From Magnolia sinica (taxonomy: Eukaryota; Streptophyta; Magnoliopsida; Magnoliales; Magnoliaceae): a stretch of DNA of 64,000 bases. Below are positions 45,072-56,803 of the stretch, in pieces. Where the stretch lies: positions 16,252,032-16,316,031 of the forward strand of contig NC_080582.1 of the NCBI RefSeq assembly GCF_029962835.1, in the 5' to 3' direction. Position numbers and translations under genes: made by a program. Below the pieces are notes generated by a model, which was not told the origin of the DNA, did no database searches, and saw only the letters and a program-made list of their open reading frames with translations. Each line of letters opens with the position of its first letter. Positions within the stretch are counted from its first letter, which is position 1.

Positions 45072-46985
45072 TTTTCCAAGCTATGTTTGTGCTCAAAGTA
45101 ATTTTTGGCCGACCCATCACTAACCTGGTATATGCTGCTCTAACACTTGATTAGGCAACCCATGCATCTTGAATATAGACCATCAATTTGTCTACTTCTT
45201 TGTCATGTGTGGCCCACTTGATCAATGGATACATTATGAAATTCGAGTGGGAAATGGGGATTTTATCATTTTTGGGCTGGGCCAGGATATGCCTGGGCTC
45301 AACCAAATTTTTGGGCTAAAGCTTGGGCCTGCTGTTCTAGGGCCATGCCGTTCTCAAGCCTTCAATCATACGTGTCTGGCCGGGTTCACGACTAGCCTGG
45401 CCTGGCCCAAACGTGGCCCATTGCCTCCCCATTGAATAATGTCTTGGACGCATCGCTGTATCATCAGAGTAGTGCGTCTGGACTTTTTTCTTTTCTTTTC
45501 TTTTCTTTTCAATTTCTCGTTTATGGCTGGTTAGTTCTGCTTACAACCTCTGATTGAATGCCCATCAGTCAGTTGGCCCACATTAGGCGTTGGGACATCT
45601 TGGTACTGCCTACCATCTCAGTACTACCCACCAGATAGATGGTTTGGATCAAACTGGATCAAACAAGCACCTCAACGAGAATATTGTTGAATTGGAATTT
45701 CAGTTTTAGAATCCATGTTCACGACCCAATCGTAAGTTGTATGTGCGCCATTATAATATATGGATTAATTCTAATTTGCCAAATCATTTTAAAGTATGAG
45801 TCCAAAAATGAGGCAAATCCAAATCTCCAGTAGACCACACCACAGAAAACAGTGGCGATGAACGCCAACCATGACGGTACTAAATGGTTCCTAACGTCAT
45901 GTGTTTCTTACATCTAATTTGATCACCAGTGGTGTAACCAAATTTTAAGAATTGGTGTTAAAAACTAACCTCATCCATTATTCAAGTGGACTATATAGTT
46001 AGAAAAAGTGTACAGGGAAATGCCCACCCTCCAAACTACATCCCTCGATGTGTCCCACCTAAATCACTGATTATCCAAAATCTTGGACCTTGTATATAAT
46101 GATTCGAGTGGATTTCACATAATCACCAGGGTCGGGCTCGTAGAAATTCAAGTGGACGTCTCACAACTCTTTTCTTTGGCGTGGCCCATCTGAATAAAAG
46201 TCAGCCTGATTTTCTGGACATAGGACTAATGTGTGATAATGCATTCAATGGCTAAAAATGTCCTATGCATGAGGTGCCTTTATATGATCAGTTTTGGTAA
46301 TTAAACGGGTCAGCCCAGGAACTCGCCGCAACCCATGCAACTCATCCTGCTTGCACACCCTCCAAGAATGCTAGGCGGAAATTCACACCAGTAATGATAC
46401 AAAATATCTTGATACAAGAAAAGAGGGAAATTTCAATAGATGTACATACCTGAAATTTGGCTCTTCGGTGACTTTTCAGTGGCAAGTCAAATAAAATTAA
46501 TTAACGAGGCATCAAGTGGTGCAGTAAGTCCAAAAGCTTCATACTGCGTACGTTTATATATGCAACCCAGATATAGATGTGAAGGCAAGTGTGTGGAAGA
46601 AGTGGATGCTTTCATGAAAGGGAAAAGAAAAGGGAGAGGCGAATGCCTTGCTTCTATGGGAGGAAAAGGGATGTGCTGTAGCAGAGGAGTTTCTTTCATA
46701 GTCAAAAGCAATTTGGGCACTCCGAGTTCTCTGTTTGGAAATAGTTGTGTGGGGTTCATGGTTGATGTATCTAAGCCATTGATCTGTTGGCCCCCATCAT
46801 GGATGGACGATTCCCCCAAAATCTACTAAATTGAAAGATTTTAGTCATTAAATCTTTGGCTTTTTCTCAAGTGTATGGGGTTTGGTCATTCATTTATTTT
46901 AACCACAGGTTAACATGCTAACAACAAGAAGGCTAGAAGGCTAGAGTCGACCAATTGAGAGGATATACCAGAAATGGTACATCCA

Positions 46986-46996
46986 TGATCGAAGAC
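46986..46996. other. Flanking direct repeat, left (tgatcgaagac)
   Basis: Identical to 62526-62536; copy B has one equivalent site ('tgatcggagatgac', 33993). Confidence 0.85.
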
Positions 46997-47003
46997 AAAA
47001 CTG

Positions 47004-47520
47004 CAAAAAAAGGACGGTCCAAAACCGTCTCAAATGACGAAAAAGGACGGTCATGGACCGTCGCAAGGGCCGTCAAATTTTGACGTGTCGTATTACTTAA
47101 AGGACGGTTGAAAACAGTCATTTTTATTGACGAAAAAAGGACGGTCATGGACCGTCCTAAAAAAGGACGGTCTTGGACAGTCTCTTACGAGCCTTTACAA
47201 GACGGTCATGGACCGTCCTTAAAAAGACTGTTTACAGGACGGTCATGGACCGTCCTTAAAAAAGACTGTCGTAGACCGTCTGTAATGAGCCTTCAAAGGA
47301 CGGCCATAGACCGTCCTTTAAAAGGACAGTCATGGACCGTCCTTAAAAAGGACTGTCATGGTCCGTCTCTTATGGTCCTTCAAAGGACGGCCATAGACCG
47401 TCCTTTAAAAGGACGGTCATATACCGTCCTTAAAAAGGACTGTCATGGTCCGTCTCTTATGGGCCTTTAAAGGACGGCCACGGACCGTCCTTAAAAAGGA
47501 CTGTCATGGACCGTCCCTTA
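47004..47520. repeat. Left subterminal palindromic repeats of the CACTA element
   Basis: About a dozen units of the form ggacggtcatggaccgtcc joined by short AAAAA or CTTATGGGCCTT linkers. Each is an inverted repeat about a 3-4 base centre. The frame at 47108-47470 (repeating GHGPSL/DRPLKG) is a by-product. Confidence 0.9.
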
Positions 47521-47619
47521 TAAGAGGGTCAATATACACCTGTTACTTCATCATATTCTTCCTGATATACACCTGTTATATAATATATTTCATCATATTC
47601 ACATTCATATCCATCTAAA

Positions 47620-47800
47620 CCTAAACTATGTAAATCCAGCATAAACTACATTCATCCAAACAAATACTACATCCATCTAAACCCAAACTACGTAAATCCA
47701 ACATAAACTACATTCATCCAAACATAAACTACATCCATCCAAACACAAGCAATCTTATCCACATTGCATTCATCCACACATAAATACATATAAGTTTAAC
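47620..47800. repeat. Short tandem repeat, 'aaactacatccatccaaaca'
   Basis: About six imperfect units of 25-30 bp within the CACTA element. Confidence 0.6.
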
Positions 47801-47994
47801 ATCATAAATTAAAAAAGGAAAAAAATCAACAGCAATTTTCTTTTTGTCTTTCACCTGAAAAAAAAAAAAATCCAACACCATATATAAGTATTAGAAGGGT
47901 TGGATATCACATGCACATAATAAAATAGAAGTTATTTGCTAGCTAAACTATATATATAGCCCAATTCATCACATGTGATTGTCATCCCAAAATC

Positions 47995-48215
47995 TGAATG
48001 GTCCATGTAATTCAGCACCCTATGAAACCTCTTACGGCCTAACTTTTACCTTGATCCAAAACTTTGGTGGCCATGGCCAAAGAAAATAATTTCTTCCCTT
48101 AATTTGCATTTCTCTTTGCTATAGCCCACCAAAGTTTTGGATTAAGATGAAAATTGGTCCCTAAGAGTTATCATGGAGTGTTGCATCCCATCGACCATTT
48201 AGAGTTTAGGTCCAT
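47995..48215. mobile_element. Foldback MITE inside the CACTA element
   Basis: Arms of about 78 bp: left 'gatccaaaactttggtggcc' and right 'cccaccaaagttttggatta' are complementary with scattered mismatches, and outer parts such as 'gaatggtcc' and 'cgaccattta' also pair. Spacer about 50 bp. Non-coding. Confidence 0.6.
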
Positions 48216-48349
48216 AACACATGTGCAAAGGTGGACAGGTGGGCATGCTTCTCTGTCTCTCAACAGAAACGGACTTAGACTAAAATACTTGGTTTACCGG
48301 ACAAATATCTTCTATTCTATCACATGCATGGTACATTCAACCCTTCCAA

Positions 48350-51300
48350 TAGGTTCGGGATTGGGTTTAGGTTTAGGTTAGGGAGTTGAGATTAGGATTA
48401 TGTGTAGGTTTAGGTTTAGGAATTTGAGAATACATTTAGGTTTTAGGTTTATGTTTAGGTTATAGGTTATAGGTTTAGGTTAAGGTATAGGTTTAGGTTA
48501 TAAGTAATAGGTTTAGGGAATTGAGAATAGGTTAAGGTTTAAGTTTAGGAAATCGGGTTCGGGTTCAGGATAGGGTTTAGGTTTTGGTTTTCATGTTTAG
48601 GTTTAGATTTAAGTTAGTAAGTTGAGATTAGGATTAGGTGTAGGTTTAAGTTTAGAGATTTGAGAATACATTAATGTTTAGGTTTAGGAAATCGGTTTTG
48701 GGTTCGGGATCGGGTTTAAGTTTGAGTTTTCAAGTTTAGGTTTAGGTTTAGGTTAGGGAGTTGAGATTAGGATTAAGTGTAGGTTTGGGTTTAGGGATTT
48801 GAGAATACATTTAGATTTTAGGTTTAGGTTTAGGTTATAGGTTATAGGTATAGGTTTAAGTTTAGGTTTAGGTATAGGTTTAGGTTTCGGTTTAGGTTAT
48901 AAGCAATAGGTTTAGGGAATTGAGAAATAGGTTAAGGTTTAGGTTTAGAAAATCGGGTTCAGGTTCGGGATCGGGTTTAGGTTTGGGTTATCAAGTTTAG
49001 GTTTAGGTTTAGGTTAGGGAGTTTAGATTAGGATTAGGTGTAGGTTTAGGTTTAGGGATTTGAGAATACATTTTTAGGTTTTAGGTTTATGTTTAGGTTA
49101 TAGGTTATAGGTTTAGGTTTAGGTATAAGTTTAGGTTTCGGTTTAGGTTATAAGCAATAGGTTTAGGGAATTGAGAATAGTATAAGGTTTACGTTTAGGA
49201 AATCGGGTTCGGATTCAGGATCGGATTTACGTTTGAATTTTCAAGTTTAGGTTTAGGTTTAGGTTAAGGAGTTGAGATTAGGATTAGGTATAGGTTTAGG
49301 TTTAGGGATTTGAGAATACATTTAGGTTTTAGGTTTAGGTTTAGGTTATAGGTTATAGGTTTAGGTTAAGGCTATAGGTTATAGGTTTAGGTTAAGGTTT
49401 AGGTTTAGGTTTAAGGATTTGAGAATGCATTTAGGTTTTAGGTTTAGGTTATAGGTTATAGGTTTAGGTCTAGGTTTAGGTTTATGCTATAGGTTATAGG
49501 TTTAGGTTAAGGTTTAGGTTTAGGAAATCGGGTTCGGGTTCGGGATCGGGTTTAGGATTGATTTTTCAAGTTTAGGTTTAGGTTTAGGTTAGGGAGTTGA
49601 GATTAGGATTAGGTGTAGGTTTAAGTTTAAGGATTTGAGAATACATTTAGGTTTTAGGTTTATATTTAGGTTATAGGTTACAGGTTTAGGTTAAGGCTAT
49701 AGGTCATAGGTTTAGGTTAAGGTTTATGTTTAGGTTTAAGTTTAGGTTATAAGCTATAGGTTTAGGGAATTGAGAATAGGTTAAGGTTTAGGTTTAGTAA
49801 ATCTGGTTCGGGTTCGTGATCTGGTTTAGGTTTTGGTTTTCAAGTTTAGGTTTAGGTTTAGATTAGGGAATTGAGATTAGGATTAGGTGTAGGTTTAGGT
49901 TTAGGGATTTGAGAATACATTTAGGTTTTAGGTTTATATTTAGGTTATAGGTTACAAGTTTAGGTTAAGGCTATAGGTTATAAGTTTAGGTTAAGGTTTA
50001 GATTTAGGTTTAAGGATTTAAGAATACATTTAGGTTTTGGGTTTAGGTTTAGGTTATAGGTTACAGGTTTAGGTTTAGGTTTAGATTTATGCTATAGGTT
50101 ATAGGTTTAGGTTAAGGTTTAGGTTTTAAGCTATAGGTTCAAGTAATTGAGAATATGTTAAGGTTTAGGTTTAGGAAATCGGGTTCGGGTTCGGGATCGG
50201 GTTTAGGTTTGAGTTTCAAGTTTAGGTTTAGGTTTAGGTTAGGGAGTTGAGATTAGGATTAGGTGTAGGTTTAGGTTTAAGGATTCGAGAATACATTTAG
50301 GTTTTATGTTTAGGTTTAGGTTTAGGTTTAGGTTATAAGCTATAGGTTTAGGAAATTGAGAATAGGTTAAGGTTTAGGTTTAGGAAATCGGTTTCGGGTT
50401 CGGGATCACGTTTAGGTTTGAGTTTTTAAGTTTAGGTTTAGGTTTAGGTTAAGGAGTTGAGAATACATTTAGGTTTTAGGTTTATGTTTAGGTTATAGGT
50501 TATAAATTTAGGTTAAGGTATAGGTTTAGGTTTCGGTTTAGGTTATAAGCAATGGGTTTAGGGAATTGAGAATAGGTTAAGGTTTAGGTTTAGAAAATCG
50601 GATTCGGGTTCGGGATCGGGTTTAGGTTTGGGTTATCAAGTTTATGTTTAGGTTTAGGTTAGGGAGTTTAGATTAGGATTAGGTGTAGGTTTATGTTTAG
50701 GGATTTGAGAATACATTTTTAGGTTTTAGGTTTATGTTTAGGTTATAGGTTATAGGTTTAGGTTTAGGTATAGGTTTAGGTTTCGGTTTAGGTTATAAGC
50801 AATAGGTTTAGAGAATTGAGAATAGTATAAGGTTTACGTTTAGGAAATCGGGTTCGGGTTCGGGATCGGGTTTAGGTTTTAGTTTTCAAGTTTAGGTTTA
50901 GGTTTAGGTTAGGGAGTTGAGATTAGGATTAGGTGTAGGTTTAGGCTTAGGGATTTGAGAATACATTTACGTTTTAGGTTTATATTTAGGTTATAGGTTA
51001 CAGGTTTAGGTTAAGGCTATAGGTTATAGGTTTAGGTTAAGGTTTATGTTTAAGTTTAAGTTTAGGTTATAAGCTATAGGTTTAGGGAATTGAGAATAGG
51101 TTAAGGTTTAGGTTTAGGAAATCAGGTTCGGGTTCAGGATCAGGTTTATGTTTGGATTTTCAAGTTTAGGTTTAGGTTTAGATTAGGGAGTTGAGATTAG
51201 GATTAGGTGTAGGTTTAGGTTTAGGGATTTGAGAATACATTTAGGTTTTAGGTTTATATTTAGGTTATAGGTTACAGGTTTAGGTTAAGGCTATAGGTTA

Positions 51301-52975
51301 TAGGTTTAGGTTAAGGTTTAGATTTAGGTTTAAGGATTTGAGAATACATTTAAGTTTTGGGTTTAGGTTTTGGTTATAAGTTACAGTTTTAGGTTTAGGT
51401 TTAGGTTTATGGTATAGGTTATAGGTTTAGGTTAAGGTTTAGGTTAAGGTTTAGGTTTAAGTTTAGGTTTTAAGCTATAGGTTTAGAGAATTGAGAATAG
51501 GTTAAGGTTTAGGTTTAGGAAATTGAGTTTGGGTTCAGGATCACGTTTAGGTTTGAGTTTTTAAGTTTAGGTTTAGGTTTAGGTTAGGGAGTTGAGAATA
51601 CATTTAGGTTTTAGGTTTATGTTTAGGTTATAGGTTATAAATTTAGGTTAAGGTATAGGTTTAGGTTTCGGTTTAGGTTATAAGCAATGGGTTTAGGGAA
51701 TTGAGAATAGGTTAAGGTTTAGGTTTAGAAAATCGAATTCGGGTTCGGGATCGGGTTTAGGTTTGGGTTATCAAGTTTAGGTTTAGGTTTAGATTAGGGA
51801 TTTTAGATTAGGATTAGGTGTAGGTTTATGTTTAGGGATTTGAGAATACATTTTTAGGTTTTAGGTTTATGTTTAGGTTATAGGTTTAGGTTTAGGTATA
51901 GGTTTAGGTTTCGGTTTAGGTTATAAGCAATAGGTTTAGAGAATTGAGAATAGTATAAGGTTTACGTTTAGGAAATCGGGTTCGGGTTCGGGATCGGGTT
52001 TAGGTTTTAGTTTTCAAGTTTAGGTTTAGGTTTAGGTTAGGGAGTTGAGATTAGGATTAGGTGTAGGTTTAGGCTTAGGGATTTGAGAATACATTTACGT
52101 TTTAGGTTTATATTTAGGTTATAGGTTACAGGTTTAGGTTAAGGCTATAGGTTATAGGTTTAGGTTAAGGTTTATGTTTAAGTTTAAGTTTAGGTTATAA
52201 GCTATAGGTTTAGGGAATTGAGAATAGGTTAAGGTTTAGGTTTAGGAAATCTGGTTCGGGTTCGGGATCAGGTTTAGGTTTTGTTTTTTAAGTTTAGGTT
52301 TAGGTTTAGATTAGGGAGTTGAGATTAGGATTAGGTGTATGTTTAGGTTTAGGGATTTGAGAATACATATAGGTTTTGGGTTTAGGTTTTGGTTATAGGT
52401 TACAGTTTTAGGTTTAGGTTTAGGCTTATGGTATAGGTTATAGGTTTAGGTTAAGGTTTAGGTTAAGGTTTAGGTATAAGTTTAGGTTTTAAGCTATAGG
52501 TTTAGGGAATTGAGAATAGGTTAAGGTTTAGGTTTAGAAAATCGGATTCGTGTTCGGGATCGGGTTTAGGTTTGGGTTATCAAGTTTAGGTTTAGGTTTA
52601 GGTTTGGGAGTTTAGATTAGGATTAGGTGTAGGTTTAGGTTTAGGGATTTGAGAATACATTTAGGTTTTAGGTTTAGGTTTAGGTTATAGGTTACGGGTT
52701 TAGGTTAAGGCTATAGGTTAAGGTTTAGGTTAAGGTTTGGGTTAGGTTATAGGTTAAGGTTTAGGGATTTAAGTTTAGGCTATAGATTTAGGTTTAGGTC
52801 TAGGTTTAGGTTTAGGGAATTGAGAATAGGTTAAGGTGTAGGTTTAGGATATCGGGTTTGGGTTTGGGATGGGGTTTATGATTGGGTTTTCAAGTTTAGG
52901 TATAGGTTTAGGTTAGGGAGTTAAGATTAGGATTAGGTGTAGGTTCAAGTTTAGGTTTTGGTTTAGGTTAAGGGT
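48350..52975. repeat. Telomere-like satellite array, degenerate TTTAGG/TATAGGTT
   Basis: 4.6 kb made almost only of TTTAGG, TTATAGG and GTTAAGG words, with the G-rich strand on plus. A longer unit is superimposed: 'aatcgggttcgggttcggga', then 'ttagggagttgagattagga', then 'gggatttgagaatacattta', then 'aggttataagcaataggttt'. I located about 17 occurrences of the first phrase, spaced about 140-400 bp. A larger repeat of about 1,135 bp is seen: 'tcacgtttaggtttgag' at 50406 and 51541, and 'ggttataagcaatggg' at 50541 and 51676. Canonical plant telomere repeats are TTTAGGG; runs of perfect TTTAGGG do not occur. Confidence 0.92.
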
Positions 52976-52999
52976 ATGGTCCCTGCAAAGCAAATACAG

Positions 53000-53510
53000 A
53001 TATAAAGATGGCCATCCGACACAAATGCCAGGCCCCTCCAATGCTGTCCATAAAAAATGGACAGCTTCATCATGGTCATAATAGCGGTTCCCTCTTTCCA
53101 GGGAACCCCGCTCTTCCGAATAGCTCCGACGCACATCCGGGTCTGCTCCATTAATTTCGATCAAGTACATAAACACGGCATGTCCAAATGGCCAGGCCCC
53201 TCCAATGCTGTCCATAGGAAATGGACAGCTTCATCATGGTCATAACAGTGGTTCCCACCTTCCAGGGACCCCTGCTCAACATTCGGATATCTCCGACGCA
53301 CATTCGAGTCTGCTCCATCAATTCTGAGCTAATACATAAACACGGGCCTGTCCAAATGGCCAGGCCACTCCAATGTTATCTATAGAAAATGGACAGTTTC
53401 ATCATAGTCATAACAGCAGTTCCCACCTTCCGAAGACCCCTGTTCAACATCCAGATAGCTCCGACGCACATCCAGGTCTGCTCGATCAATTTCGATCTAA
53501 TACATTTAAA
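53000..53510 (-). repeat. Triplicated 164-168 bp exon-like block
   Basis: 'ccaggcccctccaatgctgt' (or variant) occurs at 53028, 53192 and 53360, each with 'atggacagcttcatcatggt' and 'agctccgacgcacatccggg'. On the minus strand the first unit is open for about 60 residues (DPDVRRSYSEERGSLERGNR, YYDHDEAVHFLWTALEG). I do not recognise the protein. It lies between the transposase exon and the satellite on the transposase strand, so it may be a triplicated exon of the element or a captured host exon. Confidence 0.55.
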
Positions 53511-53514
53511 AACA

Positions 53515-53690
53515 ACAAAATTATATCTAAATGCATTTAGATACCTGGGGAAGGCCTCCCATATTCGTATTGTTGGTTACTCATCCCTTTGTCCACAAGC
53601 CACAATCGACCAACACTTTCTATTGCTACCTGTACTCTGAAACCAACACAAATATAACTGGGAAACAATATAAGGAATAATAAAAAAATG
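53515..53690 (-). other. Possible exon on the transposase strand
   Basis: The minus strand has an open stretch (AIESVGRLWLVDKG, NQQYEYGRPSPG) ending in cccag followed by gtatct, a plausible splice donor. No homologue recognised; low confidence. Confidence 0.25.
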
Positions 53691-53888
53691 AATTTACCTG
53701 CGCACATCATTAAATGTTTCCCTATAAGAAGATGATATTATATCTTTGATAGCCACAACCTGAATGACAGAGAAAAATGCAACCGATACAGTCTGTTACA
53801 ATTCAAAGGAGGAAAAAGATTTGTGGCTGCACCGATATTCTAGTACATTATGAACGGCTGCCTACGTACCCAAAAAGTCAGATTGGGA

Positions 53889-54626
53889 TCAAGCCACTAC
53901 GTAGTTCTTTACATTATAGGTACTATCTGGCAAAGAGTTCTCGCTTGGAAAAATCTTCTTGTGCAATTGCAACAAACTCATAAAGCTATTATCTGACCAC
54001 TGAATTCTAGCCTTCATGCTCATCAACTCAACTATCACCGACAACTTTGTATACTCACGTTTACACGATGGATATAGGGGTTGTACCGCATCCTCCCTTA
54101 ATTTATTGTATTGAGTATCATTGTCTATGTCATCTTGAGGCTGACTACCATGTTCCTCATTGACCTCATTCATACATGCATCTAAGTCATCGGGTTGAAC
54201 ACGACCAAAAGTATCATTAACCAAATCAACCATTCTGGGCAATAGCTCTTCATTACAATCAGTGGCAGATGTACTAGGAGCCTTGGCATTGACACCCATA
54301 TTGGGAAGTTGTTCTCCATGAAAAAACCAAGTTGTGTATGTCTGATCTATACCATTCATAATCAAATGCTCAGAAACTGTACTTAGTATTTTCTTCCCAC
54401 GCACATTACGACATCTAGCACAAGGACAACTATACCAATCAACACCTCTCGAATTCCTTTTCGCAAAAATAATAAACGATTCAACGCCTTTAATGTACTC
54501 ATCACTCAATATATCTTTCGTCATCCAATTCTTGCTCAGGGGCATCAAATCCATTTCTGATATCACGTGCATGTAGCATATAAAAAGTGAGATACAATAA
54601 AAAAGAAACTTTTCATAAACTGTCAA
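53889..54626 (-). pseudogene. TNP2-type CACTA transposase, N-terminal portion
   Basis: The 245-residue frame from 54626 opens with a hydrophobic stretch and then the plant transposase-associated domain: KNWMTKDILSDEYIKGVESF, FAKRN, WYSCPCARCRNVRGKK, SEHLIMNGIDQTYTTWFFHG. CPCARC is its conserved cysteine cluster. After an acidic linker comes the start of the TNP2 body: LREDAVQPLYPSCKREYTKL, VELMSMKARIQWSDNSFMSL, KIFPSENSLPDSTYN. TNP2 transposases cut CACTA ends and bind the subterminal repeats. Full TNP2 proteins are several times longer; the catalytic body expected at lower coordinates is absent, replaced by the exon-like triplication and satellite. The start may lie at an internal Met such as MDLMPLSKNW. 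Non-functional as it stands. Confidence 0.85.
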
Positions 54627-54697
54627 AACATGTCACACATGAAAGTCACCAATCACAAAAAAATATAAATCTATATATATCCACAAATATATGCACA

Positions 54698-54822
54698 TGA
54701 TTAAGTGTAGGTTTTAGGTTATAGGTTATAAGTTATAGCTTTAGGGAACTGAGGATAAGTTAAGGTTTAGGTTTAGGAAATCGGGCTCGAGTTTGGGGTT
54801 GGGTTTAGGTTTGGGATCATGC
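54698..54822. repeat. Detached piece of the telomere-like satellite
   Basis: The same words as the main array ('aggttataggttataagtta', 'aaggtttaggtttaggaaat', 'cgggctcgagtttgggg') lie upstream of the transposase frame, so satellite DNA brackets the coding block on both sides. Confidence 0.8.
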
Positions 54823-54824
54823 AT

Positions 54825-55190
54825 ACATACATAAATGCATACAAACATACATGATGATACATCCATCCATCCATGCATGCATACATACATAAACACATGC
54901 ATGATGACCCATCCATCCATGATCTAACAATCCATCCATCTATCCATGCATGCATACACACATACACACACAGGCGTGATGATCCATCCATCCAGTCTTC
55001 CATCCATGCATGCATACATACATACATACATATACACACACATAAATCCATCCATGCATGTATGCATGCATACACACATGCATAATCTGTCCATCCATGC
55101 ATGCATGCATACGTTTCATCCATTCATGTGCACATGCATGCATATACACACATACATACATACGTTTTATCATAAAACCATACATGATGC
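54825..55190. repeat. Tetranucleotide microsatellite (CATA/CATC/CATG mixture)
   Basis: Interleaved catacata, catccatc and catgcatg runs over about 365 bp, starting at the end of the satellite piece. Open frames on both strands (MHAWMD.., HPSIHA..) are by-products. Confidence 0.9.
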
Positions 55191-55479
55191 ATCCATACAA
55201 AAAAAAATAAAAAATCAAATGAAATTATTTTTTTACAAACAGATTTTTTTAATATTATTATAAACAAAACTACTGAATATTCAAATTTTCATCAGGAACT
55301 TGGGCCAGACAACAATTAACCCCAACAAAGAGTTTGAATTTCATTTAATAATACAATTGATAGCAAAGATGTAAATGATTTATAAAATGATCTGTAAAAA
55401 TGTTTAGGATGCAATAAATTGCAGTCCAACTAGTTGGACTTGAGACTTCTTAATTCTAAATATTTAAGACCTCCCTACA
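55191..55479. other. AT-rich sequence without features
   Basis: Nothing recognisable; poly(A)-like run at 55199. Confidence 0.3.
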
Positions 55480-55770
55480 CCATTTGCTTTATCCAGATCT
55501 ATGAAAGTCATGTCTAGATATTTCTCTAATATCTACGCTTCACAATCAATTGTTTAAATAGAAAAATAGCTCCAATTGTTGATCTCCCTAAATTAATTTT
55601 ACAATATCCTTGTTTCTGGTTGTAATCTTTGTTCCACTACCCTCTCCCAAAGCTTCATAGTATGGCTCACAAGTTGGATCCCCTTACTGTTTGTGCATCT
55701 TTGTGCATCTCTTTTGTGCTTGTAAATAGATATTACGGTCCTCCATTCATCTAGCATGTTGTCTACAAAA
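55480..55770 (-). pseudogene. RTE-type LINE reverse transcriptase fragment
   Basis: The minus strand, from about 55740 down, reads KGIQLVSHTMKLWERVVEQR and LQPETRIL, then a stop and frame changes, then DMTFIDLDKAN. The phrase SHTMKLWERV.EQRLR followed by the FIDLEKAYD active-site approach is the hallmark of RTE/BovB-type LINE reverse transcriptases in plants. About 90 codons are covered, with at least three breaks and no endonuclease or 3' tail. It is a short decayed fragment carried inside the CACTA element. Confidence 0.65.
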
Positions 55771-56803
55771 AATTATAGAAAAGGCTAAATCACCAAACTA
55801 ATCCGATTTCAACCAATATCTTCCATACTTTTGTAGGTATATTATCTCCCCACTATAAGAGTTTTTTGAAACGATGCAAATTTTAGAATTTTTGAAAATT
55901 TCCTAGTTTATAATAAACCTAAATTTATGGATCCTCATCTAAATATCGGCAAGTTTCTAAGAATAGAACATAAGGGCTAGGATTTACTTGATCACTGGCA
56001 TTAAAAATGTTTGTAAAAAAGGCCATTTTTTCTCAATCCTTCTGTCATCCTCTGTCTCTACAACTTGAAAGTATTTGGCCTATTCATCAGGTGTAACCTG
56101 CTGAGAACATGCTTTGTAAAAAAAAAAATGAAGAACGATGGTCTACTATCAGGTGGGACCCACATGTATGAGAAAAATAGATGTGGTTATTCCTATTCGT
56201 CAGATTAATGGCCTTAAAACGAGCAGTTAAATAAAATGGCATTGGATCACATTCAGTGGGAAAATGTTAGGCAGCTAGGATTGTCCTATCAGTTTGATTT
56301 TTTTCAACCATCAGTTGTCATTTTGTCCCATGAGATGGACAATTTGCACACTGTTGGAACCTTCCTAAGGTCTAACATGAAGTATAGATGGCAGAACATG
56401 TCACACATGTGTTCAATTCCCACTGTTTCCCACTGTTTCCCAACTAAACTGTCAAAACAGACGGCCCACTTGAGCACTGGATATGCTTCCATTTAGGCTC
56501 ATGCCATAAAATGAGTTGAAAAATAGATGGCAGAGACCAGCAGAGACCAGCAATCCTCATTTTATCCAAAGCTCAGCTGGACCACACACAGGAAAGAGTG
56601 GGGATTATGACATCCACCGTTGAGACTTTCGTAGGGCCCACAAACGATGTTTATTTATCACCCAACTTGTTCATAAGAGACAGCAGGAAAACACAAATAT
56701 TAGCCCGATTCAAACCTTCCGCCCTAAGAAGTTTTCAACAAAGCACCCAATTCCACTGTTTTCTGTGGTGGGCCCACTTGAGCACCGGATATGCTTCCAT
56801 TTA
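55771..56803. repeat. Unassigned sequence, then GTGGGCCC-family fragments
   Basis: 55771-56130: nothing recognised. From about 56140 'ggtgggacccacatgtatga' and landmarks such as 'cactgttttctgtggtggg' and 'atgcttccatttagg' (twice, near 56486 and 56791) mark two partial, partly tandem family members. No gene. Confidence 0.45.

Larger units (their letters stand above)
43915..46996. repeat. Duplicated unit, copy C (left of CACTA insertion)
   Basis: It aligns with 28990-30740 and then, after a deletion, 31060-34000 of copy B. Shared phrases: 'tttggtggggtgagtatttgg', 'tggcccacttgatcaatgga', 'gtgtacagggaaatgccca', 'ggcccccatcatggatgga'. The right arm of the insertion site resumes at 62526. 45265-45432 contains GGGCTGGG/TGGCCCGGG words of a hAT-like element. 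Confidence 0.75.

Noticed and set aside
47108-47470. Repetitive basic protein
   Set aside because: It is the translation of palindromic CACTA subterminal repeats.
48350-52975. True telomere or subtelomere end
   Set aside because: The repeat is TTTAGG/TTATAGG with long-range modules, not TTTAGGG. It lies inside a transposon with unique sequence on both sides.
54773-55263. Cysteine- and methionine-rich small proteins
   Set aside because: They are translations of the CATA/CATC/CATG microsatellite in several frames.
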